Shown piece by piece: positions 22,235-30,409 of a stretch of 64,000 bases of DNA. This DNA comes from Pseudomonadota bacterium (GTDB lineage: Bacteria; Pseudomonadota; Alphaproteobacteria; Acetobacterales; Acetobacteraceae). The stretch is taken from positions 186,001-250,000 of the forward strand of contig JAJZVV010000003.1 of assembly GCA_021845595.1 (NCBI GenBank), in the 5' to 3' direction. The position numbers and the translations under genes are program-made. Below the pieces are notes generated by a model. The model saw nothing but the letters and a program-made list of their open reading frames with translations, ran no database searches and was not told the DNA's origin. Each line of letters begins with the position of its first letter. Position 1 is the first letter of the stretch.

Positions 22235-23020
22235 ATGAGTAGCGACGAGACCAACACGGAACAGCCGCGCGCGCAGGCGCTCGCGGTCCGTGCGCCGACC
22301 CGGCGGGGTGGCGCGAAGCGAACCGCGCGCCCGGCAACGGCGCGCGCGACGACGAAGCGGGCGAGCGGAACGCGCAAGGCCGCGGCCAAGCCGGCGGCCC
22401 GCAAGGCGGCGACGAAGACGGCGACGACGAAGAAAGCGACGACGAAGAAAGCGACCGCGAAGAAGGCGACGGCGAAGAAGCCGGCGGCCAGGACCGCGAG
22501 AGCGGCGACGAAGAAGCCGGCGACGCGCCGGGTTGCGGCCAAGACCGCGGCCGGTGGCACGCGCCGCACCGCGAAGACCGCGGCGAAGCCGGGGCGCCGG
22601 GCCACGGCGGCAAAAACCACCCGCCGCACGGCAGCAGCCAAGACAACGCGTCGGGCCGCACCGAAAACCGGCACACGCGCCGCTGCCAAGCCTGCGGTGC
22701 GCAAGCCTGCAGTGCGCAAGGCGACCCGCAAGACCGCGACCCGCGCCGCGGCGGCGCCGAAGGCCGCGACACGGACCGCTGCGAAGCGTGCGCCGGCAGC
22801 GAAGGCACCCGTAGCGAAGCGCGCGACCACACGCCGGGCTGCCGCGACCACGGCTGCCGCGCCGGCCGTGGCGCGGCGCCCCGCCACCCGTCGCGTCAAG
22901 GACGCGGGCGAGATGGCGGCGAAGCCGGCGGTGCGTCGTGCGCGCAAGCCGAAGGTCAGCGAGCCGGCGTCGACGCCCGTGTCGATGGAAACGACGCCGT
23001 CCAACGAGACCGCAGAGTAA
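22235..23020 (+). CDS. Histone H1-like, Lys/Ala/Arg-rich DNA-binding protein
   Basis: Predicted nucleoid-associated protein of 261 residues made almost entirely of Ala, Lys, Arg and Thr. From about residue 45 there are short tandem units such as ATKTATTKKATTKK and ATAKKATAKKP, then RTAAKTTRRTAAAK and RKPAVRK units, resembling eukaryotic H1 C-terminal tails and bacterial HctA/AlgP-type proteins. No folded domain is visible. The start has a strong AGGAGAGGAG site. The repetitive codons create long open frames on the other strand that are not genes. A strong hairpin terminator follows. Confidence 0.75.
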   Translation: MSSDETNTEQPRAQALAVRAPTRRGGAKRTARPATARATTKRASGTRKAAAKPAARKAATKTATTKKATTKKATAKKATAKKPAARTARAATKKPATRRVAAKTAAGGTRRTAKTAAKPGRRATAAKTTRRTAAAKTTRRAAPKTGTRAAAKPAVRKPAVRKATRKTATRAAAAPKAATRTAAKRAPAAKAPVAKRATTRRAAATTAAAPAVARRPATRRVKDAGEMAAKPAVRRARKPKVSEPASTPVSMETTPSNETAE

Positions 23021-23040
23021 CGCTCACCGCCTCGCATCCT

Positions 23041-23075
23041 GATGAACCCAACTCCCGGCGGGGGTTGGGTTCATC
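23041..23075. terminator. Strong bidirectional hairpin between the histone-like gene and otnC
   Basis: The 16-base arms 23041-23056 and 23060-23075 pair with a single G.T wobble around a GGC loop. The gap lies between convergent genes (+ gene ends at 23020, - gene ends at 23078), so it serves both transcripts. Confidence 0.75.
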
Positions 23076-23077
23076 GT

Positions 23078-23710
23078 TCAGCCGAAGGTCGCGAGCAGAT
23101 CGTTCACCTGCTCCGCCGTCAGCGTGCGCGCCTCGAACCGGCGCAGCAGCAGCGCGAGCTTGGCGGCTTCCTCCAGCTCCTCCGCGGCATACACGGCATC
23201 CGTCAGCGTCCGCGCCGAGACCACCGGGCCGTGATTGGCAAGCAGCACCGCACGCGCCTCGCGCGCCGCGGCGGTGATGGCGGGCTCCATCGCCGGATCG
23301 CCAGGGCGGTAATAGGCGACCAGCGGCAGAAAGCGTCCGATGCGCATGACGAAATAGGGGGTCAGCGGCGGGATCGGGTTGGCAGCCCCCGAGCCGGCGA
23401 GGCACGCGATCGCGGTCGCCATGGTGGAGTGAAGATGCACCACCGCGCCGGCGTCCGCGCGCGCGGTGTAGAACGCCCTGTGCATGAACACCTCCTTCGA
23501 GGGCGCATCGCCGCCGATGTGGCGATACGCGGCATCGAGGCGCGCGATGCGGGCGGGATCGAGCCGGCCGAGGCAGGAGTTGGTCGGCGTGATCAGATAG
23601 CCGTCGTCGAGGCGAACGCTGATATTGCCGGCGCTGCCGACCGAAAAACCGCGCGCGAACAGGCTTGCGCCGAGCTCGACGAGCTGCTGACGCAGGGCGG
23701 CTTCGTCCAT
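23078..23710 (-). CDS. otnC: 3-oxo-tetronate 4-phosphate decarboxylase-like class II aldolase
   Basis: Zinc-dependent AraD/FucA-family protein of 210 residues. Motifs: the phosphate-binding GSAGNISVRL and ITPTNSCLGRLDP, EVFMHRAFYTARADAGAVVHLHS with the metal histidines HLH, the VLLANHGPV histidine and the C-terminal AAEELEEAAKLAL helix. In the known pathway OtnC decarboxylates 3-oxo-tetronate 4-phosphate to dihydroxyacetone phosphate and CO2 after OtnK phosphorylates the acid. The start has GAGG upstream, and it lies just after otnK, which supports this over a fuculose-phosphate aldolase. Confidence 0.8.
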   Translation of the reverse strand: MDEAALRQQLVELGASLFARGFSVGSAGNISVRLDDGYLITPTNSCLGRLDPARIARLDAAYRHIGGDAPSKEVFMHRAFYTARADAGAVVHLHSTMATAIACLAGSGAANPIPPLTPYFVMRIGRFLPLVAYYRPGDPAMEPAITAAAREARAVLLANHGPVVSARTLTDAVYAAEELEEAAKLALLLRRFEARTLTAEQVNDLLATFG

Positions 23711-23735
23711 GGGAACCTCGTGGGGAAGGCGCCGC

Positions 23736-25010
23736 TCAGGGCGCGACGCGGGTTGCGAAGGCTTTGAGGAAGAAGTCCGGCGCACCGAAATTGCCGCTCT
23801 TGAGCGCCAGGAGCAGCGGCGGGCCGCTGCCTTCCGCGCGCGTCCATGGCACGCCGGGATCGATCTCCGCGCCGATGCGCAGGCGACGGACGCCGAGTTG
23901 CGCCACCGTCGCGCCCGAAGTTTCGCCACCGGCGACGACGAGCCGGCGCACGCCGCTTGCCACGAGCCCCTCGGCGATCGCGGCCAGGGCCGTCTCGACC
24001 AGCGCGCCCGCCGCCTCACGGCCAAGCTTCGCCTGCAATGCCGCGACGCGGTCCGGCGGGGCCGATGCGGCGATGACGATCGGCGCTGCGCCGAGGCGTG
24101 ACTCCGCCCACGCGAGGGCCTGCGCCGTCAACGCGGCCGCATCCGGCAGCGCCAGCGGATCCAGTTCGAGGGTCGGGACCCGTTCGCGCGCGGTGGCAAT
24201 CTGCAGCAGCGTGGCGCGCGAGCACGACCCGGCGAGCACGGCCGCATGCCCGGCGACGTCGTCGAGCGCACCGGGATCCGGGTTGGGTGCGAGCAGCCCG
24301 GCGCGGCGGAAATTCTCCGGCAGCCCCATCGCCACGCCGGAGCCGCCGGTGATCACGGCGTGGGCCGCCGCCGCCTCGCCGATGGCGAAGAGATGCGCCT
24401 CGTTCAGCGCGTCGACGATGGCGTAGCGCCGGCCCTGTTCCTTCAGCATCGTCATGGCGCGGCGGATCGCGCCGGCCCCCTGCTCCACCGTCGCGTAGGG
24501 GACGAGGCCGACGGTACCGTCGGTCTGATGCGCCAGGACGCGCACCAGATTGGCGTCCTTCATCGGCGTCAGCGGATGGCTCTCCATGCCGCTCTCATTG
24601 AGCAGCGCGCCGCCAACGAAGAGATGACCCTGATAGACGGAACGCCCGTTGGCCGGGAAGGCGGGGCAGGCCAGCGCGAAGCCGGAGGCCGTGGCGGCGA
24701 TCAGCGCGTCGGCCACGGGGCCGATATTGCCGGCTGGCGTGCTGTCGAAGGTCGAGCAGTATTTGAAGAAGAACTGCCGGCAGCCGGCCCCGCGCAGCCA
24801 CGCGAGCGCGGCCAAGCTTTCCGCCACCGCCTGCGCCACCGGCGCGGTGCGCGATTTCAGCGCCACCACCACCGCGTCCACCGCGGGGGCGGCATCCGCG
24901 GCGCTTGGCACGCCGATGAGTTGCTCGGTGCGCATGCCGTGCTTGACCAGCATCGAGGCGAGATCGGTCGCGCCGGTGAAATCGTCCGCGATACAGCCGA
25001 GCAGGGGCAT
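23736..25010 (-). CDS. otnK: 3-oxo-tetronate kinase-like four-carbon acid sugar kinase (DUF1537 family)
   Basis: ATP-dependent kinase that phosphorylates 3-oxo-tetronate in threonate/erythronate catabolism. The 424-residue protein opens LGCIADDFTGATDLA, the family's substrate-binding motif, followed by KYCSTFDSTPAGNIGPV, CPAFPANGRSVYQGHLFV, ESHPLTPMKDANLV, and the C-terminal nucleotide-binding GGETSGATV and LKSGNFGAPDFF. Only 25 bases separate it from otnC. The dehydrogenase (ltnD/denD) and isomerase (otnI) of the known pathway are not in the window. The DUF1537 fold also includes 3-oxo-isoapionate kinase; the otnC neighbour argues for the tetronate substrate. Confidence 0.8.
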   Translation of the reverse strand: MPLLGCIADDFTGATDLASMLVKHGMRTEQLIGVPSAADAAPAVDAVVVALKSRTAPVAQAVAESLAALAWLRGAGCRQFFFKYCSTFDSTPAGNIGPVADALIAATASGFALACPAFPANGRSVYQGHLFVGGALLNESGMESHPLTPMKDANLVRVLAHQTDGTVGLVPYATVEQGAGAIRRAMTMLKEQGRRYAIVDALNEAHLFAIGEAAAAHAVITGGSGVAMGLPENFRRAGLLAPNPDPGALDDVAGHAAVLAGSCSRATLLQIATARERVPTLELDPLALPDAAALTAQALAWAESRLGAAPIVIAASAPPDRVAALQAKLGREAAGALVETALAAIAEGLVASGVRRLVVAGGETSGATVAQLGVRRLRIGAEIDPGVPWTRAEGSGPPLLLALKSGNFGAPDFFLKAFATRVAP

Positions 25011-25026
25011 TGCGTTTCTCCCATTT

Positions 25027-25057
25027 GCGCGGCGCACTCTCGCGGCAAGCGCCGCGC
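25027..25057 (-). terminator. GC-rich hairpin between the glycosyltransferase gene and otnK
   Basis: The perfect 9-base inverted repeat GCGCGGCGC (25027-25035) / GCGCCGCGC (25049-25057) lies in the 62-base gap after the glycosyltransferase stop. There is no T-run, so it could be a terminator or just an attenuating stem. If real it separates the 25073-28240 operon from otnKC. Confidence 0.35.
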
Positions 25058-25072
25058 GCCGCAAGCCCTCCG

Positions 25073-26083
25073 TCAGGCGAGCGCGGCTGCGAACGCGCGC
25101 ACCTGTTCGGGCCAGTCCGGCAACGCCGCCCCGGCGTGCCAGGCTGCGTCCGCCATCATCCGGCGCAGCGGCAGATCGAAGATCATGCGCCGCAGGGCCT
25201 TGGACAATCCCACATGATCGCCGGGCAGGCAGATCGACGCCGCTTCCGCCGGCAGATCCGCACCGGCGGCGCCGCCTGCGGTGATGGCGACGGGCAGACC
25301 GCGCTTCAGCGCCTCGGCGATGGCCATGCCGTAACCCTCCCAGCGCGTGGCCAGCGCGAAAAGATCCGCGCCCTGCCACAGCGTTTCGAGCGCGTCGGCG
25401 CCGATCTCGCCGGCCAGGCGCACCTGCGAGGCGAGGCCCAGCTCCGCGATGAGGGCGGCCAGCATGGCGGCGTGCGCGCGATCGCGATCGGCACTGCCGA
25501 CGATGGTCAGCGTCCAATCGAGGTCGTTGAGCCGCGCCAGCGCGTGCAGCAGCACGTCATGGCCTTTGCGCGGGACGAGCGCACCGACCGACAGAACAGC
25601 GCAGCCCGGACCGGCCGATCCGCGGCTGCGCGGCGCCGGCGCCGTTCCGGGCCGGACGACCCGCAGTGCCGCCGCGGGCACTGCGAAGTCAGCGGCGAGC
25701 TGCTCGGCCGTGGTGGCACTGGTGGTGATCACGCGCGCCAGGCGCGGCAGCAAAGCCGCCTCGATCGCGCGCAGGCGGGCATGATCCTCCGCCGCCAGCC
25801 CGTCTTCGCGCGAGAGCGGATGATGGATCAGCCCGATCGCGCGCCCCGCCAGCGCCTCGCCCAGCGCGGCGAACGCCGGCAGCGCGAGGCCGTCGATCAC
25901 CGGCAGCACCGAGGCGTCCAGCGCCGACCACGCGGCGGCGGCGGCGCGGGCGTCGTCACCGTCGAGTTCGTTCACGTCGACGTCGTGGCCCAAGGCGCGC
26001 AGCCCCGCCACGATCTGCTGGTCGTAGCGATAGCCGCCGGAGATGGTGGCGAACGGTGCCGGCACGAACAGGGCGAGACGCAT
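25073..26083 (-). CDS. Group 4 glycosyltransferase
   Basis: GT4-type (GT-B fold) glycosyltransferase of 336 residues. The N-terminal lobe starts [35 protein letters not shown]; the C-terminal lobe has VLSVGALVPRKGHDVLLHALA, a linker around WTLTIVGSADRD and the GT4 E-x7-E region RWEGYGMAIAEALKRGLPV, which binds the nucleotide sugar. The start overlaps the stop of the upstream PTPS-like gene by a single base (ATGA), so the sugar transfer is probably a late step of the same pathway. The acceptor cannot be read from sequence. Confidence 0.8.
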   Translation of the reverse strand: MRLALFVPAPFATISGGYRYDQQIVAGLRALGHDVDVNELDGDDARAAAAAWSALDASVLPVIDGLALPAFAALGEALAGRAIGLIHHPLSREDGLAAEDHARLRAIEAALLPRLARVITTSATTAEQLAADFAVPAAALRVVRPGTAPAPRSRGSAGPGCAVLSVGALVPRKGHDVLLHALARLNDLDWTLTIVGSADRDRAHAAMLAALIAELGLASQVRLAGEIGADALETLWQGADLFALATRWEGYGMAIAEALKRGLPVAITAGGAAGADLPAEAASICLPGDHVGLSKALRRMIFDLPLRRMMADAAWHAGAALPDWPEQVRAFAAALA

Positions 26084-26484
26084 CAGCCGAGCGGCCCTTC
26101 GTAGCTGGCCCACGCCGTCGGACTCTCGCGCAGGCGAAGCCCGAGCCAGACCAGCCGGTGCGCCTGCGGTCCGAGCGCGCCGGCGCGGCACGCCTCCGCC
26201 AGGCGCGCGTGCAGGTGCTGGGCGAGGAATTCGGTGGTGGTGTTCTGCCCGGCGAAGACCGGCTCGTCGTCGAGATTGCGGTAGTCGAGCGGCGCCAGGG
26301 CGGCGCGCAGGGCCTTCTGCGCCAGCCCGATATCCACCACCAGATTGTCCGCATCCAGCGCGGCGGCGCGGAATTCCGCCTCCACCGCATAGGTGGCGCC
26401 ATGCAGACGCTGCGCCGGCCCGAACACGGCGCCGCGGAAGCTGTGGGCGATCATCACATGATCGCAGACGGTGACACCGAACAT
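26083..26484 (-). CDS. PTPS/QueD-fold protein with lost catalytic residues
   Basis: Tunnel-fold (6-pyruvoyl-tetrahydropterin synthase/QueD family) protein of 133 residues. Aligned by eye to E. coli QueD, the pterin-anchoring glutamate (E120 in [12 protein letters not shown]), two zinc-ligand histidines (H14, H28) and an active-site Asp (D67) are kept. The third zinc ligand of HGH is Ala30, the catalytic Cys position is Ala24, and the His of the LDH motif is Tyr68. It should therefore bind a pterin-like ligand but not do the standard reaction. It overlaps the upstream dehydrogenase by 31 bases and the glycosyltransferase by one, placing it in a pathway with them. Confidence 0.75.
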   Translation of the reverse strand: MFGVTVCDHVMIAHSFRGAVFGPAQRLHGATYAVEAEFRAAALDADNLVVDIGLAQKALRAALAPLDYRNLDDEPVFAGQNTTTEFLAQHLHARLAEACRAGALGPQAHRLVWLGLRLRESPTAWASYEGPLG

Positions 26485-27431
26485 GGCTCTTCCCCGTAGG
26501 TGATGACGTGGCACAGTCCGCCGGCCAGCAGCGCTGGCATGGCGGTCGGCAGCGCGTCGAAGCGCGTCGGCGGTTCGAGCAGCGCGTCGAAGACCGGGTC
26601 GGCGAGAAGATCGAGCGCGAGCGCAAGTCGCTGCGCCGGGCTGCGGCGACCGCGCATGCGCGTGGCGACGGCGCCGACCTGGCTCGAGACGATCTGCAGG
26701 CGCCTGGCGTGGAAATCCTCGCCGAGTGGCAGCCGCGGCGCGGCCGTGCCGAACCAGCTCGCCTCGATGATCCGCGCCTCGAACGCGGCGCATCGCAGCG
26801 CGAGGTGAAGCCCCGCTTCGCTGGCGCTGGCATGCACGATGACATCCTGCTCGCCGGGCGCATCGGCCGGCGCGGCGAAGCGGCAGCCGAGCCGTTCGGC
26901 CGGCGCGCGGCGGGTGGGCAGGATGTCGCACACGGTGACGACGGTGGCCGGGATGCGCGCGAGCAGTGAAGCCGCCAGCAGGCCAAGGACACCGGCGCCG
27001 ATGACCAGAATGCGCTCGCCTGGCAGGGGTTGCGCATCCCAGACCAGGTTGAGCGCGGTCTCCATGTTGGCCGCGAGCACCGCGCGCGGCGTCGGCACCG
27101 CATCGGGAACGGGCACGCACATCGCCGCTGGTGCGACGAACACGTCCTGATGGGGATGGAGGACGAACACGCGCGCGCCGCTCTCCGTCATGCCGACCGC
27201 GCTGTAGCCGTATTTCACCGGCCAGGGAAATTCGCCCTCCATCAGTGGTGCGCGCATCGCCGCATATTGACCCGGTGGCACTGCGCCGCGAAACACCAGC
27301 GCCTCGGTGCCGCGGGAAATGCCGCTGGCCAGCGTGCGCACCCGCGCTTCGCAGGGGCCTGCCGGCGCCAGCTCCGCTTCGTGGATCGCACCCTGGGAAG
27401 GTCCGATGATCCAGAAGGCGCGCGCTCTCAT
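26454..27431 (-). CDS. Zinc-free medium-chain dehydrogenase/reductase (MDR) family protein
   Basis: NAD(P)-dependent oxidoreductase of the alcohol dehydrogenase superfamily, 325 residues. The Rossmann motif is [19 protein letters not shown] (about residues 135-153). The position of the catalytic zinc cysteine (CGICGSD in classical ADH) reads SGISRGTE, and the structural-zinc cysteines are absent, so it resembles zinc-independent members such as BchC-like proteins. The ATG overlaps the stop of the RibD-type gene (ATGA). In this operon it could oxidise or reduce a pathway intermediate; the substrate is unknown. Confidence 0.75.
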   Translation of the reverse strand: MRARAFWIIGPSQGAIHEAELAPAGPCEARVRTLASGISRGTEALVFRGAVPPGQYAAMRAPLMEGEFPWPVKYGYSAVGMTESGARVFVLHPHQDVFVAPAAMCVPVPDAVPTPRAVLAANMETALNLVWDAQPLPGERILVIGAGVLGLLAASLLARIPATVVTVCDILPTRRAPAERLGCRFAAPADAPGEQDVIVHASASEAGLHLALRCAAFEARIIEASWFGTAAPRLPLGEDFHARRLQIVSSQVGAVATRMRGRRSPAQRLALALDLLADPVFDALLEPPTRFDALPTAMPALLAGGLCHVITYGEEPCSVSPSAIM

Positions 27432-28240
27432 GGGCCGGCGTGCGGGCGGCAGGATGGCGGGCGGATGCGGTGAAGCGGGATGTCCAGCAGCAGGTCGGCG
27501 CCGATCGGGTAGACGGTCCAGTCGAGCCGCAGCCCGTGCGCCGGGCTCGCCGCGGCGGGCAGGGTGAAGGCGGGGATGCCGGCGCCGAGCAGCAGCGGCG
27601 CGAGCGTCACGTGCAGCCGGTCCAGCGCGCCGGCGGCGAGAAAGCGCGAGAGCGTGATGCCGCCGCCCTCGACGCACACGCGGCGCAGCCCCTCGGCGGC
27701 GAGAAAGGCGAGCGCGTGCGCGAGCGACAGTCCACCCCCGTCGCGCGGCAGGCGTACCACGCGCGCCTTGCCTGGCGCCGGCCGTACCGGGGCGTCCTCG
27801 GCGCAGAGCAGCAGCGTCGGCGGTCCGTGATGGAAGACGTGCTGCGTGCCGTCGAGCCGCCGGTCCGTGTCCAGCACCACGCGCGCGGGCGAGGGGCCTT
27901 CGACCTCGCGCGTGGTCAGCTGCGGGTCGTCGGCGCGCAGCGTGCCGGCACCGACCAGCACCGCGTCGCACAGCGCGCGCAGCCGGTGGGTGTGCAGAAT
28001 GTCCTCGCGCCCGCCGATCCAGCGCGAGGCGCCGGAGGCGGTGGCGATGCGCCCGTCGAGACTCTGCGCGATGCGGCCGAGAACGAAGCAGCCGTCGATG
28101 GCGGCGGGTGTGGAGAGCAGCGGGGCGAACAGCGGCTGCCGCGCGATCTCGCCGGCGTCACGCGCGAGCACGCGTCGCCATGCGGCCACATCGTTGGCCG
28201 GGTCGTGGGCAAGCGGACAGGGCGGCGCAAGTCCCGACAC
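27428..28240 (-). CDS. RibD C-terminal-type (DHFR-fold) reductase
   Basis: NADPH-dependent reductase with the fold of the RibD C-terminal domain, which reduces the ribosyl side chain of a pyrimidine phosphate in riboflavin synthesis. The 270-residue protein has [49 protein letters not shown] and [12 protein letters not shown] in the expected order, but no deaminase domain; an N-terminal extension of about 50 residues is unassigned. I chose the GTG at 28240 with a GGGGA site; an ATG at 28363 would overlap flgN by 92 bases. As first gene of the four-gene operon it may set the starting compound. Confidence 0.75.
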   Translation of the reverse strand: MSGLAPPCPLAHDPANDVAAWRRVLARDAGEIARQPLFAPLLSTPAAIDGCFVLGRIAQSLDGRIATASGASRWIGGREDILHTHRLRALCDAVLVGAGTLRADDPQLTTREVEGPSPARVVLDTDRRLDGTQHVFHHGPPTLLLCAEDAPVRPAPGKARVVRLPRDGGGLSLAHALAFLAAEGLRRVCVEGGGITLSRFLAAGALDRLHVTLAPLLLGAGIPAFTLPAAASPAHGLRLDWTVYPIGADLLLDIPLHRIRPPSCRPHAGP

Positions 28241-28271
28241 GGTTTCCCCGGATCCCTCCGGGGCCGATGTA

Positions 28272-28667
28272 TCACGCGCGCGCGGAGAGCGCGACCGCAG
28301 GAACGGCGGCGCGGGCGCGGGCGCCGCTGGCGAGGTAGCGCGTGCCGGGCGCGGCCACCGCACGCGGCACGGCCCGGGCGATCAGGCCGATGACCCGACT
28401 CTGCACCGCGATGGCGTGTTCAAGCAGGCGCTTGTTTTCGGCGACGAGCGCGTCGAGCCGAGAAGAAACGTCATCGGCGGCGCGGCGCTGCGTCGCATCG
28501 AGGTGCGCCGGCGCGGTGGCGCGGGCGGCGAGGAACCGGTCCAGCGCCTGCGCCTTGGGTTCGGCGAGCGTCGCCGCGCGGCCGAGATCCAGCGCTTTCA
28601 GCGCCGCGTTCTCGGCGGCGAGCGTGTCCGCGAGCGCTACGGCGGCGAGGATCAGCGCGGGGGTCAC
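28272..28667 (-). CDS. FlgN-like flagellar protein
   Basis: Predicted flagellar export chaperone of 131 residues, helical throughout, with a coiled-coil-like LDALVAENKRLLEHAIAVQSRVIGLIARA near residues 72-100, as in FlgN. It starts at a GTG overlapping the flgJ stop (GTGA) and follows flgI-flgJ. The C-terminal tail is Ala/Arg-rich and poorly conserved. FlgN proteins are very divergent, so the call rests on length, helix pattern and position. Confidence 0.55.
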   Translation of the reverse strand: MTPALILAAVALADTLAAENAALKALDLGRAATLAEPKAQALDRFLAARATAPAHLDATQRRAADDVSSRLDALVAENKRLLEHAIAVQSRVIGLIARAVPRAVAAPGTRYLASGARARAAVPAVALSARA

Positions 28668-29041
28668 GGGCGGGCCTCCATCGGGGCTGGAGCTTGACGT
28701 GAAAAGGATGAAGCAAGTGTTGCCGCGGCGCCCGCGCCGCCGCCCTGCTTTGCTTCCTGCAGCCGCAGCATTTCCTGCAGCACCGGGCGGGCGATGCCCA
28801 GCCCGCCGTGACTCGCGATCATCTTGGACATCTCCGTGATCAGCATGGGTTGCCAGGTCTTCTCGGCGTCGCCGCCGCCGAACAGCGAATGGGAGAGATC
28901 GACGGTGTCGAACATCGGCTGCAGCATCTGGCCCAGCGCCATGGCCTCGAAATCCGTCGCGGTCTTTTCCGCCCGCGCGACGGCAGCCGGTGGCAGGCTT
29001 GTCGTCGGAACGGCGGGTGCGGGAAGGAGCTGTCCGGCCAT
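28664..29041 (-). CDS. flgJ: FlgJ-like rod-binding protein (N-terminal domain only)
   Basis: Rod-binding scaffold of the flagellar basal body, 125 residues. It has the rod-binding signature KTATDFEAMALGQMLQPMF and a later MLITEMSKMIASHGGLGIA, but no C-terminal muramidase domain, as in the short alphaproteobacterial FlgJ. The ATG overlaps the flgI stop (ATGA). A separate muramidase must cut the peptidoglycan. Confidence 0.85.
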   Translation of the reverse strand: MAGQLLPAPAVPTTSLPPAAVARAEKTATDFEAMALGQMLQPMFDTVDLSHSLFGGGDAEKTWQPMLITEMSKMIASHGGLGIARPVLQEMLRLQEAKQGGGAGAAATLASSFSRQAPAPMEARP

Positions 29042-30153
29042 CACCGCACCTTCAGTTCGGCCTGCAGCGCCCCGGCCGCCTTGATCGCCTGCAGGATGGT
29101 GATCATGTCGCGCGGGCCGACGCCGAGCGAATTCAGGTTGGTGACGAGATCCTGCAGCGTCGTGCCGGCGCCGAGCACCGCCAGCTTGCGGTCCCGCCCA
29201 TCGTTGATCTGCACGTTGGTGCGCGGCACGACCACCGTCTGGCCGCCGGAGAGTGGGCCGGGCTGGCTCACCTGCGGCGTCTCGGTGACGCGGATGGTGA
29301 GGTTGCCCTGCGCGATCGCGACCGTGCTGACGCGCACATTGCTGCCCATGACGATCGTGCCGGTGGCCTCGTCGATGACGACGACCGCCGGCGTGTCCGG
29401 CCGCACGGTGAGATCCTCGATCCGCGCCAGCGTGTCCACCGGCTGGCGGCCGGTGAGGTCCACCGTCACCGTGCGCAGGTCGCTCACCGAAGCGGCCCCG
29501 TTGCCGAGCACCTGGTTGATGGCCGCGGCGACCCGCTCGCCGGTGGTGATGTCCGGATTGCGCAGACCGAGCCGCAGCGTCTTCATGCTGGCCATCTCGA
29601 ACGGCACTTCGCGTTCGATCGTCGCCCCGTTCGGAATCCGCCCGGTCGTCGGAATGTTGCGCGTGACCTTCTGCGCCGCGCCGGCGGCGACGATGGCGCC
29701 GGTGACCAGCGCGCCCTGGGCCACCGCATAGACCTCGCCGTCGGCGGCGAGCAGTGGCGTCACCATCAGCGTGCCGCCGGTGAGATCCTTGGCGTCGCCC
29801 AGGCTGGAGACGGTGACGTCGATATGCTCGCCGTTGCGCACGAAGGGCGGCAGGTTCGTCGTCACCATTACCGCCGCGATATTCTTCGTCGACAGGCTGG
29901 CGGCGAGGTCGCGGGTGTTGACGCCGAGCCGTTCGAGCATGCCGACCAGGGACTGGCGGGTGAACAGCGCGTTCATCAGATTGTCGCCGGTGCCGTTCAG
30001 CCCGACCACGAGCCCGTAGCCGACGAGCTGGTTTTCCCGCACGCCCTCGACGTCGGTGATGTCCTTGATGCGGATCTGCGCCGTTGCGGCGCGCGGGCCG
30101 AACGCGGCGAGGCCGAGGACGAGGCCCACCAGCAGGCAGACGAGACGGGGCAC
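29041..30153 (-). CDS. flgI: Flagellar P-ring protein FlgI
   Basis: Periplasmic P-ring subunit around the flagellar rod, 370 residues with a cleavable signal (VCLLVGLVLGLAAFGPRAATAQ). The body matches FlgI: RIKDITDVEGVRENQLVGYGLVVGLNGTGD, VMVTTNLPPFVRNGEHIDVTVSSLGDAKDLTGGTL, and the C-terminal LNSLGVGPRDMITILQAIKAAGALQAEL. I chose the GTG at 30153, which has AAGGAG upstream. The long open frame further upstream is antisense to fliX. A sigma-54 promoter lies about 115 bases upstream. Confidence 0.95.
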   Translation of the reverse strand: MPRLVCLLVGLVLGLAAFGPRAATAQIRIKDITDVEGVRENQLVGYGLVVGLNGTGDNLMNALFTRQSLVGMLERLGVNTRDLAASLSTKNIAAVMVTTNLPPFVRNGEHIDVTVSSLGDAKDLTGGTLMVTPLLAADGEVYAVAQGALVTGAIVAAGAAQKVTRNIPTTGRIPNGATIEREVPFEMASMKTLRLGLRNPDITTGERVAAAINQVLGNGAASVSDLRTVTVDLTGRQPVDTLARIEDLTVRPDTPAVVVIDEATGTIVMGSNVRVSTVAIAQGNLTIRVTETPQVSQPGPLSGGQTVVVPRTNVQINDGRDRKLAVLGAGTTLQDLVTNLNSLGVGPRDMITILQAIKAAGALQAELKVR

Positions 30154-30267
30154 GGTTGCTCCTTCGCGGTAGCGGCGCGTCAATGTTTTTCCGCCACGCT
30201 GCACAGCCTGTCGCCAAGCGCGGCGTCCGGCCGGCTCACCCGACGCGGCCAGCCTGGCGAAGGGTTC

Positions 30268-30282
30268 GCAAGAGCCGTGCCA
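30268..30282 (-). promoter_or_regulatory. Sigma-54 promoter of the flgI-flgJ-flgN operon
   Basis: On the minus strand the sequence is TGGCACG-GCTC-TTGC, with GG and GC exactly ten bases apart and a full match to the -24/-12 consensus. The predicted start lies near 30256, about 100 bases before the flgI GTG. An identical architecture precedes flgF. Confidence 0.8.
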
Positions 30283-30409
30283 TCGGCTCGCAGCCGGACC
30301 GGCGCCGCCCGCGGCCGGGAATCGAGCCTCCGCCGGGGCCGTGCGCCGGAGAGAGGTCGGCAGGACGTGCCGGGCGGCACGGATGCGTAGGAAAAAGGAG
30401 CCGGGCAGG

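Noticed and set aside
20008-23037. 1009-codon minus-strand frame across prpD and the histone-like gene
   Set aside because: It is antisense to both and consists of low-complexity Ala/Arg/Val runs from the repeat region.
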